A DNA stretch of 64,000 nt from Halopolyspora algeriensis (lineage in GTDB: Bacteria; Actinomycetota; Actinomycetes; Mycobacteriales; Pseudonocardiaceae): contig NZ_QPJC01000001.1 of the NCBI RefSeq assembly GCF_003337235.1, forward strand, positions 462,353 through 526,352, written 5' to 3'. This document shows, in pieces, positions 17,770 through 28,964 of the stretch (its first letter is position 1; each line of letters opens with the position of its first letter). The position numbers were made by a program, and so were the translations under genes. Under the pieces are notes generated by a model. That model had not been told where the DNA came from, made no database searches, and worked only from the letters and a program-made list of their open reading frames with translations.

Positions 17770-18543
17770 TCAGGTCCGGCCGGGAGCGGTACGCGACACG
17801 ATGAAGCGCTGAAGCTGCTGCGGGATGAGCCGCCCGAGCGCGACGAGTGCCTTGTACTGCGTGCCCGGGATCGACACGTCCTTGCCGCGCCGCAGGTCCG
17901 CCAGCCCCTCGTGCACGACCGCATCGGCGTCCAGCCAGAACGCCTTCGGCAGCGCGCTCATGTCCAACTCGGCACGCTCGTGGAACTCGGTGCGCGTGAA
18001 ACCCGGGCACAGCGCCATCACCCGCACCCCGCTGCCTGCCAGCGCCACGGACAGACCTTCGGAGAACGTGGTCACCCACGCCTTGGAGGCCGCATACGTC
18101 GACCCGGACACCGAGAAGAAGCCGGAGACGCTGGACACGTTGATCACGTCCCCGCGTCCGCGCTCCCGCATCGTCGGCACGGCCGCGTGGGTCAGCCGCA
18201 GCACGGCGGCGACGTTGAGCTCCAGTTGCGTGCGCAGCGCCGCGGCGTCGAGGTCCCAGAAAGCTCCGGAGGTCCCGAATCCGGCGTTGTTGACCAGCAG
18301 ATCCACCGGCCTGTCCGGGTCGGTGAGCCGCCGCTCGACCTCGGCGCAGCCGGACTCGTCGGTCAGGTCGGCGCGCAGCACCTCGGTCTGCACACCGTGA
18401 CGCGTCCGGAGCCCCTCGGCCAGTGACCGGAGCCGGTCGGCGTCACGGGCGACCAGAACGAGATCGTGACCTTCGGCGGCGAGGCGGCGGGCGAAGGCCC
18501 GGCCGATACCCGCGGTGGCACCGGTGACGACAGCGGTAGGCAT
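17770..18543 (-). CDS. Short-chain dehydrogenase/reductase
   Basis: 257 residues, classical [11 protein letters not shown] cofactor loop, VARD after strand two (NADPH-like), NNAG, and catalytic Ser-Tyr-Lys in [19 protein letters not shown]. The C-terminal 30 residues ([16 protein letters not shown]) are amphipathic and may touch membrane, as in DltE/YqjQ-like SDRs. It begins 9 bp after the membrane-protein gene at 18553, so both are probably one transcript. Substrate unknown. Confidence 0.87.
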   Translation of the reverse strand: MPTAVVTGATAGIGRAFARRLAAEGHDLVLVARDADRLRSLAEGLRTRHGVQTEVLRADLTDESGCAEVERRLTDPDRPVDLLVNNAGFGTSGAFWDLDAAALRTQLELNVAAVLRLTHAAVPTMRERGRGDVINVSSVSGFFSVSGSTYAASKAWVTTFSEGLSVALAGSGVRVMALCPGFTRTEFHERAELDMSALPKAFWLDADAVVHEGLADLRRGKDVSIPGTQYKALVALGRLIPQQLQRFIVSRTAPGRT

Positions 18544-18552
18544 ACCCGGAGC

Positions 18553-19371
18553 CTATCGGTTGCTCTCCTCGGCCTGATGTGGCTCGGGGTGATCCACGCC
18601 GCTGCCCTGATCCTCTTCCTCGGGTTCCTCGTCCCCGCTGCTGTCGTCCCCGGCAACGTCGTCGTCGGCAGCGTCGTCGTCGGCGATCTCCTCCCCGGCG
18701 GAGCGCCACTCGGGCAGGTGCTGCTCGTTGGGGTCGCGCTCGAACGGGTCCATCAGATCGACCAGGCCGCCGAGCGCGCGCAGCAGGCTCTCCAGCCGCG
18801 ACGGATCCGCGCCGGGTTCGGCAGCCGCCAGCACCCAGTCGTGTTCCATCCAGACCACGGTGACGTCCCCACCGACCTCCTCGGCGGCATCCACCATGGC
18901 CGGTGTCACCTGCGGCCGGGCGGTGGCGACATCGGTGACGAAGGCGTAGCGGGAACCGACGGGGCCGAGCAGGTCCAACCCGGACTCCTGCGGTACCGGT
19001 ACCTCGGGCAGCCACAGCTCGATCGTGACCGGCATCGGGCGGCGACAACGCACTCCCACCAGCACTGCGACCGTCCTGCCGCCGACCGTCAGGTCGAACA
19101 CGGAAACCTGGCGACGGCCGTCGGAGGTGAAGGTGGATCCGGCGACGATGTCGGTGGCCACGGCTCCGCTGTACTGCGCGAGAACACCGCGCTCCCATCT
19201 GGTCGGCAGTACCTGGTCGCTCTCGGCGTACTGCCAGCCGCGCAGAGTGGCCCACCGGCGCCGTTCACGGTTCTTCGACGTTCGCCGCGTCCGGTCAGTG
19301 ACCAGCATCGTGGCACCCGCCACGATCGCGGTGACGGCAACGACGAACCAGACCCATGCAGGTATACCCAC
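18553..19371 (-). CDS. Membrane-anchored protein with acidic tail, unknown function
   Basis: 272 residues. One N-terminal membrane helix (about residues 3-24), then a basic stretch (RTRRTSKNRERRRW) and a soluble domain of about 190 residues whose conserved-looking parts (RGWQYAESDQ, VLVGVRCRRPMPVTIEL) recur in actinobacterial hypothetical proteins. The last 50 residues are almost all Asp/Glu with Ser and Gly. GTG at 19371 places the helix at the N-terminus; a GTG at 19413 would add 14 residues. Likely co-transcribed with the downstream SDR. Confidence 0.7.
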   Translation of the reverse strand: MGIPAWVWFVVAVTAIVAGATMLVTDRTRRTSKNRERRRWATLRGWQYAESDQVLPTRWERGVLAQYSGAVATDIVAGSTFTSDGRRQVSVFDLTVGGRTVAVLVGVRCRRPMPVTIELWLPEVPVPQESGLDLLGPVGSRYAFVTDVATARPQVTPAMVDAAEEVGGDVTVVWMEHDWVLAAAEPGADPSRLESLLRALGGLVDLMDPFERDPNEQHLPEWRSAGEEIADDDAADDDVAGDDSSGDEEPEEEDQGSGVDHPEPHQAEESNR

Positions 19372-19583
19372 ACCGCGCAGGGTAGTCCGCTGATCGCCGA
19401 ACACGAAGATCACCGGGGGATGCCACGCCGAATCGCACTATCGACGGATCACTGCGCTGCGCCGATGGGGTCACATCGACTCGGTGCCGGTGTGTTCGTC
19501 ACCTCATTCGCCGGGAAACGGAAATGCCCCTCCGGCGCGTGACGGTTGCCGCGAACGGTACGTTGCCGGCTTTCCGAGGAGAC

Positions 19584-20840
19584 ATGGTGACCACCGAGCA
19601 GCTCGCGGCCCCCGACAGGCCGGACGGGCGGCGATCCCCGTCCCGGCGCCGCGCATTACCGCGCGGCGCAGCCTTCTGGCTGGTCGGTGCCGTGTTGTGC
19701 GTGTTTCTGATGGCCGCGACCGTGCCCTCCCCGATGTATGCCGTCTATCAGCAGCGCTGGGATTTCTCGGCCACCGTGCTGACCGCGGTGTTCGCGGTGT
19801 ACGGCCTGGCCATCCTGATTTCCCTGTTGCTGTTCGGTTCGCTGTCCGATCACGTGGGGCGCCGTCCGGTGCTGCTCGGTGCCGTCGTGCTGGAGATCCT
19901 GTCCGTGGTGGTGCTGGCGGCCGCTCCGGGTGTCGGGTGGCTCTACCTCGGCCGTGTCCTGCAGGGATTGGCGACGGGCGCGGTGACCAGTGCGGCGAGC
20001 GGGGCACTGCTCGATCTCCAGCCACCCGGCAAGCAGCTCGGAGCACTGGTCAATACCGTCGCCTCCTCCGCGGGGCTGGCGCTCGGGGCCGCTCTGGCGG
20101 GCGTGCTCGTGCAGTTCGCGCCGGCACCCACCGTACTCGGCTACCTGGTGATCCTCGCCGCGCTCGTCCTGACGTTCTTCGGCGTGGTGGCCATGCCGGA
20201 ATCGGCCGGATCCGGGACCGTCTCACTGCGCCGGGCGCTGCGCCCGCAACGCCCGAGCGTCCCCGCGGGGCGCCGCGGCACCTTCGCTCTGCTGGCAACG
20301 AGCATCCTGGCCTCGTGGACCGTCGGTGGCATGTACCTGTCACTGGGTCCGTCGCTGGCCAGGGAGATGGTCGACGGTACCCCCCACCTCGTCGGCGGGC
20401 TCACGATCACCGCGCTGACCGGTACCGGAGCGATCGTGCAGTCGGTGCTGTCCGGCTGGCCGGGGATCCGGGCCGTCCGGGCGGGGACACCGCTGCTCAT
20501 CGCCGGTCTCGCCGCGCTGACCTGGTCGGTGCTCGCGCACCTTCCGGTGATGTTCCACGCGAGTTCCGTGCTGCTCGGGATCGGCTGGGGGCTGACCTTC
20601 ATGGGTGGTTTCCGGATGCTCGCCGGACTGGCCACTCCCGAACATCGGGCGGGCACGACGGCGATGATCTACGTCGTCGCCTACCTGTCGATGGGTGTGC
20701 CCGCGGTCGCGATCGGTTTTCTCACCACGGCCCTGGGACTGCTCACGGCGACCGTCGTGTTCGGCTCGGCCGCGGCGCTGTTCGCAGCCGTGGCGGGGCT
20801 GAGCACGCTGTTGCACGGCTCCGCCCCGGCCCGCACCTGA
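19584..20840 (+). CDS. MFS exporter
   Basis: 418 residues, 12 predicted membrane segments after a basic N-terminal 30-residue tail. Motif A in loop 2-3 reads GSLSDHVGRRPVLLG and motif C-like Gly/Pro residues lie in segment 5, typical of proton-coupled drug exporters. GAGGAGAC sits directly before the ATG; the next codon GTG has the better spacing and may be the true start. No neighbouring regulator gene is visible, so substrate and control are unknown. Confidence 0.85.
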   Translation: MVTTEQLAAPDRPDGRRSPSRRRALPRGAAFWLVGAVLCVFLMAATVPSPMYAVYQQRWDFSATVLTAVFAVYGLAILISLLLFGSLSDHVGRRPVLLGAVVLEILSVVVLAAAPGVGWLYLGRVLQGLATGAVTSAASGALLDLQPPGKQLGALVNTVASSAGLALGAALAGVLVQFAPAPTVLGYLVILAALVLTFFGVVAMPESAGSGTVSLRRALRPQRPSVPAGRRGTFALLATSILASWTVGGMYLSLGPSLAREMVDGTPHLVGGLTITALTGTGAIVQSVLSGWPGIRAVRAGTPLLIAGLAALTWSVLAHLPVMFHASSVLLGIGWGLTFMGGFRMLAGLATPEHRAGTTAMIYVVAYLSMGVPAVAIGFLTTALGLLTATVVFGSAAALFAAVAGLSTLLHGSAPART

Positions 20841-21010
20841 TCGCACCGGGGCGGAGCAGCCTCGGCCGTCGCTGCGGTTTCTGCGGTGTCACCGTGGCTT
20901 TGACCCAGCCGGACGAGATGAACGGGACATGGATACCCACCTGCGGGTACTGCCGGTCCGCGCTGATCGCCGAGCAGGGCCGGGAATCCGCACCGGAATC
21001 CCGGTGGTGA
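20837..21010 (+). CDS. Possible zinc-ribbon small protein without a standard start
   Basis: A frame directly after (and overlapping) the MFS stop contains C-x2-C-x19-C-x2-C (Cys codons at 20873, 20882, 20942 and 20951), a clean zinc-ribbon spacing, with TWIPTCGYCRSAL around the second knuckle. No ATG, GTG or TTG precedes the first Cys in frame; CTG at 20837, overlapping the MFS TGA, is the only plausible start. Either a CTG-started coupled gene or the 3' remnant of a longer one. Confidence 0.35.
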   Translation: MIAPGRSSLGRRCGFCGVTVALTQPDEMNGTWIPTCGYCRSALIAEQGRESAPESRW

Positions 21011-21045
21011 CCCCCGGCCCACCGGAGGTCACCACCTGCCGGAGG

Positions 21046-23628
<2,583 letters not shown>

Positions 23629-23695
23629 CCCTCACCTCATCGCAGCAGCGGCGCGGTGGTTCCACACTCGCGCACCGAAATCCCACTACAAGAAA

Positions 23696-23716
23696 CTTGA
23701 GCCTGTACGACTCAAG
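23696..23716 (-). promoter_or_regulatory. HAIR operator (HspR site) of clpB
   Basis: CTTGAGC-N7-ACTCAAG differs at one base from the consensus CTTGAGT-N7-ACTCAAG bound by HspR. On the minus strand TTGAGT can serve as the -35, with TGTAGT 19 bases downstream as a weak -10, so binding would block the promoter. Confidence 0.88.
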
Positions 23717-23915
23717 TATAGCGGCACGAGAGAACGGGGGCGAGCACGGTGGCATGGCACTTCGGAGGACCCGGCATGGCAAGACGAGCAAACCGTCCCG
23801 TGGGGGGCAGGTCATCGCCGAGATCGAGGGTGGCAGCGGGCAGTGAGCCGCCATCATCCGCGGGATCGGCCACTGGGATGGTGACGAGTTCCCGTCACCA
23901 TCTGCGCCCTACGAG

Positions 23916-24341
23916 TCAGGTGACGAGCTTGACGGGTAATCCGTTGTCGGCAGCATTGCGGGCCAACGCACCATCGAGCGTCCACAGGGTTGTCCCGAGC
24001 CGCCGTGCCAGACAGACGTAGGTCGAGTCCGTGGCGTGCCGCCACTGCAGCTGCGCGGTGATCGCTGCGACGTCGGGGCCATCACGAGTGAAATCGAACG
24101 GGTGCAGCTGCAGGTCGAAAGCGGCGAGATCATGCCAGGTCCCGGTCACGTCGTGGACTGTGAGCGTACCTTCGAAGACCAGGCGAGCGAGCACGTTGGC
24201 GACCTCGTAGGGCAGCACTGCAGGAGCATGGAGCTCCTCTCCGGCATTGAGCCATTCCTCGATGCGGGCTCGTGCCGCAGGTTGATGCTCATCGGCCACC
24301 AGCAGAGCAACGATCACGTTGGCATCAAGGACCACGCTCAC
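23916..24341 (-). CDS. PIN-domain ribonuclease toxin (VapC family)
   Basis: 141 residues. The four acidic PIN residues are in place: Asp6 (VVLDANV), Glu in PYEVANVL, Asp in HATDSTYV and Asp in TLDGAL. VapC toxins cut tRNA or rRNA when freed from their antitoxin. The gene overlaps the antitoxin gene by 4 bp (ATGA), so translation is coupled. Target RNA cannot be predicted. Confidence 0.88.
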   Translation of the reverse strand: MSVVLDANVIVALLVADEHQPAARARIEEWLNAGEELHAPAVLPYEVANVLARLVFEGTLTVHDVTGTWHDLAAFDLQLHPFDFTRDGPDVAAITAQLQWRHATDSTYVCLARRLGTTLWTLDGALARNAADNGLPVKLVT

Positions 24342-24598
24342 CGCTCGGCACCGAGATCGGCGCGAGCATCATTCACCAAAGCCACCGCATCGGCCGAGGG
24401 CTGCTGGTGAGACCGCCGCACCAGCCGGTCGAGTGCGGCATGTGCAGTTGAACGTCCCTGGGCTGGAGTGTTCCCGCTGAGCCCGGCGTGCACCAACATC
24501 CGCGCCAGAGTTCCCGGTCGAACTCGAAGCCGTTCGGCCTGCTCCCTCAATGCAATGTCGTCGGCCTCGTCGAGGCGAACAGTGATAGCTCTCGCCAT
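24338..24598 (-). CDS. Ribbon-helix-helix antitoxin (VapB type)
   Basis: 86 residues. The N-terminus (ARAITVRLDEADDIALREQAERL) is a ribbon-helix-helix DNA-binding domain; the C-terminal half would wrap the PIN toxin. ATG at 24598 has no ribosome-binding site but TATACT lies seven bases upstream, so the message is probably leaderless. A perfect 10-bp inverted repeat just upstream is the expected autoregulatory operator. Confidence 0.82.
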   Translation of the reverse strand: MARAITVRLDEADDIALREQAERLRVRPGTLARMLVHAGLSGNTPAQGRSTAHAALDRLVRRSHQQPSADAVALVNDARADLGAER

Positions 24599-24605
24599 GA
24601 GCACC

Positions 24606-24646
24606 AGTATAGCACCTGATGATGCAAAAAGATGCGTTTTGCATCA
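24606..24646 (-). promoter_or_regulatory. Promoter and operator of the vapBC-type module
   Basis: TATACT (24611 to 24606) is a -10 for a leaderless minus-strand transcript. Upstream lies TGATGCAAAA-N7-TTTTGCATCA (24620-24646), a perfect 10-bp inverted repeat well placed to be bound by the antitoxin or toxin-antitoxin complex. Confidence 0.7.
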
Positions 24647-24659
24647 AATGCTCTCCGCG

Positions 24660-24908
24660 CTGTCTCACCACAGGTGTCTCCACAGCGCGGCGTCCACGCT
24701 GCCCGAGTCGGGGCCGCACCCGGCGATATCGGGCATGCCATCGGCTCTGCTGCTCGCCAGGCCGGATGCGGACTACTGGCCGAGCACGGCGGGCACGGAG
24801 TCGGACGGGCCATGCACGAGGACCCGCACGTGCCCAACGAAAGCCGTCCATGGTGAGCACACCATCGCGATCACCGAAGAGGGTCCACTCGTGCTCACCG
24901 CCCCATGA
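24660..24908 (+). pseudogene. Degraded methionine aminopeptidase fragment
   Basis: One frame reads GDIGHAIGSAARQAG...GGHGVGRAMHEDPHVPNE, the type I methionine aminopeptidase segment with the metal-ligand His (GHGVGR) and the substrate-binding His of MHEDP. It then runs to a stop at 24856. In another frame 24849-24908 reads HGEHTIAITEEGPLVLTAP and stop, which is the family C-terminus including the Glu of the EHT motif region. About 50 residues between them, and the N-terminal half, are missing. This is a relic with an internal deletion and frame change, next to the toxin-antitoxin promoter. Confidence 0.8.
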
Positions 24909-24968
24909 CCCTTACGTCGTCAGGCAAGCGACATCCCGCACCCCCGCTCAAACCAATCCACGCACCTG

Positions 24969-25821
24969 TCAGTCCTGGCGGACGGCCTGGATGTCGATGT
25001 CGATCCGCAGGGTCGTGCCGATCGCCGCGATGCCCGTGCTCAGCGCCTGGTTGAAGGTCATCGCGAAGTCCTCGCGACGCAGTCGCGTCGTGGCGGTGGC
25101 CGAGGCGCGAGTGCCTCCCCACGGGTCGGGCCCGACCCCGGTGAACCGGGTGTCGAGCCGCACCGGCCGGGTCACCCCGCACAGGGTCAGCTCGCCGTCG
25201 AGATCCCACCGGCTGTCACCACGCGGGGACAGGCCGGTCGAGACGAAGGTGATCTCCGGGTAGCGCTCGACGTTCAAGAAGTCCGCATCGCGCAGATGCT
25301 CGTCGCGCGCGGCGTTGGCGGTGTCCACACTGGCGGCGTCGATGCGCACCTCGACCTGCGAGGACTCGATCGGCTCGGCCACCCGGACCTGCCCGGTGAA
25401 CTCGTTGAGCCGCCCGTGAATGCTGCCGAGCCCGAGGTGCTGCACGGTCGCCATGATCGAGGAGTGCACGGGATCGATCCGCCACATCCCCGAGGCCGGC
25501 AGGTCGGCACCGCCCGCACGCTCCAGCTTCAGCACGCCCAGCTCCGCCCCCCCTACCCGGGGACACCACCGCGGTGCGAGCCAGTGGCTGGTACCCGAGC
25601 GCGGTGACGATCACGGTGTAGTGACCGGAATCCATGCCGGAAGCGGAAGCCACGCCCTCGTCGTCGGCCTGGATCCGGGCGACCTGCCTTCCGACCGCAT
25701 CGGTCACGGTCAGCACCGCATCCGGCAACGGCCATCCGGACACCGACTGCAGGTGGGCCGTCACCGCACCGGTACCCGGCGCCGCAGCCTGCGTACCGGC
25801 TTCCTCCTGTCCGAGGGTCAT
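24969..25821 (-). pseudogene. Carboxypeptidase-regulatory-like/YceI fusion, frameshifted
   Basis: The N-terminal frame (ATG 25821) encodes a carboxypeptidase-regulatory-like beta-sandwich of about 85 residues; the rest (through 24969) is a complete YceI lipocalin-like domain (WRIDPVHSSIM...HLGLGSIHGRLNEFTG). The frames part at a run of seven C at 25547-25553. The span is 853 nt, one more than a multiple of three; with six C it would read through as 283 residues (join ...SPGRGAELGVLKLERA). No signal peptide, so a cytoplasmic isoprenoid- or lipid-binding protein is likely. It overlaps the MFS stop by 4 bp. True mutation, phase-variable tract or assembly error cannot be told apart; the YceI part alone could start at GTG 25535. 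Confidence 0.75.
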
Positions 25822-28373
25822 GCCCGCTCCTCCTCGTGCGAGTGGTCGAGGGCGATGTCGTGGTCGAGTTCCTCCCCGGCGACCTTCACCGGAGTGGCGA
25901 GCGGTGGGTATCCGGTGGCGATCACCGTGTACTCGCCGTCGGGCAGGTCGGTGAAGGTGTAGACGCCATCGGCGCCGGTGACCATGGACGCGGCCACTCT
26001 TCCGGCGGAATCCAGCAGGGTCACCTGCGCCTCGGGAATCGCATGCCCCAACGTCGCCGAGCGGATGACGCCGGACAGCCGGACACCCGTCCGCAGCGGC
26101 ACGTCGACGGTGGTCTCCTGCCCGTCCGGGAGAGCGGCCTGCACGGCCACCGGTCGGTACCCCTGCGCGGTCACGGTGACCGCGTACGAGCCGCCGAGCA
26201 GATCAGGCAGCCGATAGTCACCCGCGGCACCGGTCTGCCCGGTGGCGACCACCTCGCCCCGCACGTCGGTCAGCACGACCGTCGCGCCGGACACCGGCAC
26301 GGTTCCTGCGGAAACCGTGCCGGACAGGACCGCGGCACCGGAAAGTTCCACGTCGTGCCGCACCGGCCGATCCAGCACCGCGACCATCGACGCGGCGGGC
26401 TGGTACCGACCCGAGGAAGCGATCAGGACGCAGTTGCCACCACTGCCGGGAGTCATCCGGTAGCGACCGTCCTCACCGGTGCGGGTGCGATCGATCTGAC
26501 GCCCACCGGCATCGGTCAGGGTGAGCACCACACCGGAAACCGGCTCACCATCCGGGTCGAGCACGGTCCCGTGCACGAACACACCCCCTTCCTCGCCGGG
26601 AGGTGGAGAACCCTCGAAGCGGGTGTCGGAGGAGAGCCGGGGTCCGGCTGCGGAAGGACCGCTCACCGTGGGCTGTTCCGCCCGGGGCTCGGCGGAACGG
26701 TTCTCGGACGTGTCCACGGGCTCGCCGGAGCCGTCGGCGCTGTTCCGCCGCTCGTTCGATGCGTTTCCGGACTGGTCGCTCGACATCTCGATGGTGGTGC
26801 GCAACGGAACCTCCCTGATGAACAGCACCGCGAGGAGCGTGACCACGGAGACACAGGCCGAGATGGCGAAGAGGTCCCCCACACCGGCCCCGTACGCGTG
26901 CCGCACGATCTCCTCGATCGGTGCGGGCAGGGCGTTGACGTCCAGTGACATCTGCCCGGAGCCTGCACCGCCACTCGGCGCCCCGGGAAGATCGGCGAGC
27001 CCCTCGCGGACGTAGTCGGTCACCCGCATGCCCAGCACCGCACCGAGCACGGAGACACCGGCCGAACCTCCGAGGGTGCGGAAGAAGGTCACCACCGAGG
27101 TGACCGACCCCATGTCCCTGGTACCCACACTGTTCTGCACCGCCAGCACGAGGTTCTGCATCAGGCAGCCGACACCGATACCCATGAGCGCCAGGTAGCA
27201 GCCCACCAGCACGAGATCGGTCGTGGAATCGATGGTGCTCAGCAGCCCCATCCCGATGATCAGCACGATGCTGCCGCCGACCAGGAACGGTTTCACCCTT
27301 CCGACCCAGCGGGAGATGATCTGTCCGGACAGCGTCGAGGACACGAACAGACCGAGCACCATCGGCAGCGTCATCAGCCCCGCATGCGTGGGCGAGTACC
27401 CCCGGCCGATCTGGAAGTACTGCGCGAGGAAGACCGCTCCACCGAACATCGCCGTCCCCACGGAGATCATCGCGATGATGGCCAGGCTGACCGTGGGGTT
27501 GCGGAACATCCCCAGCGGCACGATCGGCTCGCGGACCTTCGTCTCGATGACCAGCGCGATGATCAGCGCCAGCAGCCCACCACCGACGCAGGCGGCCGTC
27601 TGCGTCGAGAGCCAGTCGAACTGCTTGCCCGCCAGCGACACCCAGGCCAGCAGCAGGCTCACGCCGCCGACCAGGAACAGCGCTCCGAACCAGTCGATGG
27701 AGACGTCCCGCTTGATCACGGGCAGCTTCAGCGTCCTGCCCAGCACGATGAACGCGATCACCGCGATCGGCACCGTCACCCAGAAGCACCAACGCCAGCC
27801 GAGCCAGGGGACGTCGACGATGAGTCCTCCCACCAGCGGCCCGCTGGTGGTGGCGACCGCGAAGGCCGCACCGATGTAACCGCTGTAGCGTCCGCGCTCG
27901 CGGGGCGAGACCATCGCCGCGATCACGACCTGGATCAGTGCCTGCAGGCCGCCCATCCCGATGCCCTGCAGCGCGCGGAAACCGATCAGCATCGACATCG
28001 ACTGGGCGAAGCCGCCCAGCACCGATCCGAGCATGAAGATGGTGATCGCGAGCTGATACAGCACCTTCTTGCTGTAGAGGTCGGAGAGCTTGCCCCAGAG
28101 TGGTGTGGTGGCCGTGGAGGTCAGCAGCATCGCCGTGACCACCCAGGTGTACTGACCCTGTGTTCCCCCCAGGTCCGCCGTGATCACGGGCAGGGCGGTC
28201 GACACGATCGTCGAACTCAGGATCGCCACGATCAGGGCGAGCATCAGGCCCACCATCGCCTTGGCGACCTGCCTGCGCGTCATCGGCGCGCCTGACGCTT
28301 GCGGCTCGCTGCGCTCGGACACCACCTCGTCCGGCGCCGCCTGCTGACCCTGCTGACCTGTCGCGGTCGTCAT
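25818..28373 (-). CDS. DHA2-type MFS transporter with three C-terminal regulatory-like repeats
   Basis: 851 residues. Residues 30-545 are a 14-segment DHA2/EmrB-type exporter (motif A GKLSDLYSKKVLYQ; motif C region FQALQGIGMGG-like). After a Ser/Glu-rich linker come three carboxypeptidase-regulatory-like (CnaB-type) beta-sandwich repeats at about 597-680, 681-764 and 765-845, each with G-x-V...G-x-Y motifs. With 14 segments the tail should be cytoplasmic, unusual for such domains. The ATG at 28373 overlaps the MarR stop (ATGA). The downstream gene repeats the same domain fused to YceI, so the two proteins probably interact. Substrate unknown. Confidence 0.87.
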   Translation of the reverse strand: MTTATGQQGQQAAPDEVVSERSEPQASGAPMTRRQVAKAMVGLMLALIVAILSSTIVSTALPVITADLGGTQGQYTWVVTAMLLTSTATTPLWGKLSDLYSKKVLYQLAITIFMLGSVLGGFAQSMSMLIGFRALQGIGMGGLQALIQVVIAAMVSPRERGRYSGYIGAAFAVATTSGPLVGGLIVDVPWLGWRWCFWVTVPIAVIAFIVLGRTLKLPVIKRDVSIDWFGALFLVGGVSLLLAWVSLAGKQFDWLSTQTAACVGGGLLALIIALVIETKVREPIVPLGMFRNPTVSLAIIAMISVGTAMFGGAVFLAQYFQIGRGYSPTHAGLMTLPMVLGLFVSSTLSGQIISRWVGRVKPFLVGGSIVLIIGMGLLSTIDSTTDLVLVGCYLALMGIGVGCLMQNLVLAVQNSVGTRDMGSVTSVVTFFRTLGGSAGVSVLGAVLGMRVTDYVREGLADLPGAPSGGAGSGQMSLDVNALPAPIEEIVRHAYGAGVGDLFAISACVSVVTLLAVLFIREVPLRTTIEMSSDQSGNASNERRNSADGSGEPVDTSENRSAEPRAEQPTVSGPSAAGPRLSSDTRFEGSPPPGEEGGVFVHGTVLDPDGEPVSGVVLTLTDAGGRQIDRTRTGEDGRYRMTPGSGGNCVLIASSGRYQPAASMVAVLDRPVRHDVELSGAAVLSGTVSAGTVPVSGATVVLTDVRGEVVATGQTGAAGDYRLPDLLGGSYAVTVTAQGYRPVAVQAALPDGQETTVDVPLRTGVRLSGVIRSATLGHAIPEAQVTLLDSAGRVAASMVTGADGVYTFTDLPDGEYTVIATGYPPLATPVKVAGEELDHDIALDHSHEEERA

Positions 28374-28870
28374 CGGGCTCCTTCCTGCGTCGAGTGGGTC
28401 GGGTCGGTGTGTTCCAGTAGCTCGTGTGCAGCGGTGCGCAGGTCGCGGGAGGCCGCGTGCAGCAGGTTCGTCAGCTGCTGCACCTCGGAGTCGTTCCAGC
28501 CGCGCAAAGCGTGGCTGAGCCACTCCTTCTTCTCCCTTTCGAGCGCGGCGAACGCCTGCTCGCCCACAGGGGTGGCACTCAGCAGCGAGATCCGCCGGTC
28601 GGCCGGATCCGGCCTGCGCGCGATCATTCCGGCCTGCTCGAGCTGGGCCGCTTGCCTGCTGACCACCGACGCGTCGACGATCCGGTGCTGGGCGAGCTCG
28701 CCGAGCGGGGACTCCCCGCAGTGCACGAGCTCACCGAGCAGCCCGGCGGCCGCGTAGGGCAGTGTGTCGTCACCATGAACGGCTCCCCAGTGCGACGCGA
28801 GCTGCTTGAGCCCGATCAGAGCCCGCAGCGGGGTGAGCAGTTCCCCGCAGAGGTCGGCATCAGGTTGCAT
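28370..28870 (-). CDS. MarR-family transcriptional regulator
   Basis: 166 residues, winged helix with the recognition region GESPLGELAQHRIVDASVVSRQAAQLEQAGMI and wing motif RRPDPADRRISLLS. AAGGA lies eight bases before the ATG. First gene of the operon with the MFS fusion and YceI fusion; two palindromes over its promoter indicate autoregulation. Typical ligands are phenolic or lipophilic compounds exported by the linked transporter. Confidence 0.9.
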   Translation of the reverse strand: MQPDADLCGELLTPLRALIGLKQLASHWGAVHGDDTLPYAAAGLLGELVHCGESPLGELAQHRIVDASVVSRQAAQLEQAGMIARRPDPADRRISLLSATPVGEQAFAALEREKKEWLSHALRGWNDSEVQQLTNLLHAASRDLRTAAHELLEHTDPTHSTQEGAR

Positions 28871-28884
28871 ACAACATTCCTTTG

Positions 28885-28928
28885 GTTGCTACATGCAACT
28901 ATAATTTATTTAGTTGCTAAAGGCAACT
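28885..28928 (-). promoter_or_regulatory. MarR promoter with two palindromic operators
   Basis: Minus-strand promoter TTGCCT (28926-28921), 17-bp spacer, TATAGT (28903-28898). Site 1 GTTGC-N5-GCAAC (28885-28899) covers the -10; site 2 AGTTGC-N5-GCAACT (28912-28928) covers the -35. Identical spacing and arms point to one dimeric regulator, most likely the MarR encoded downstream. Confidence 0.8.
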
Positions 28929-28964
28929 TTCGGGTCGCACCAAGGCGTACGGAGCCCACCGGGG

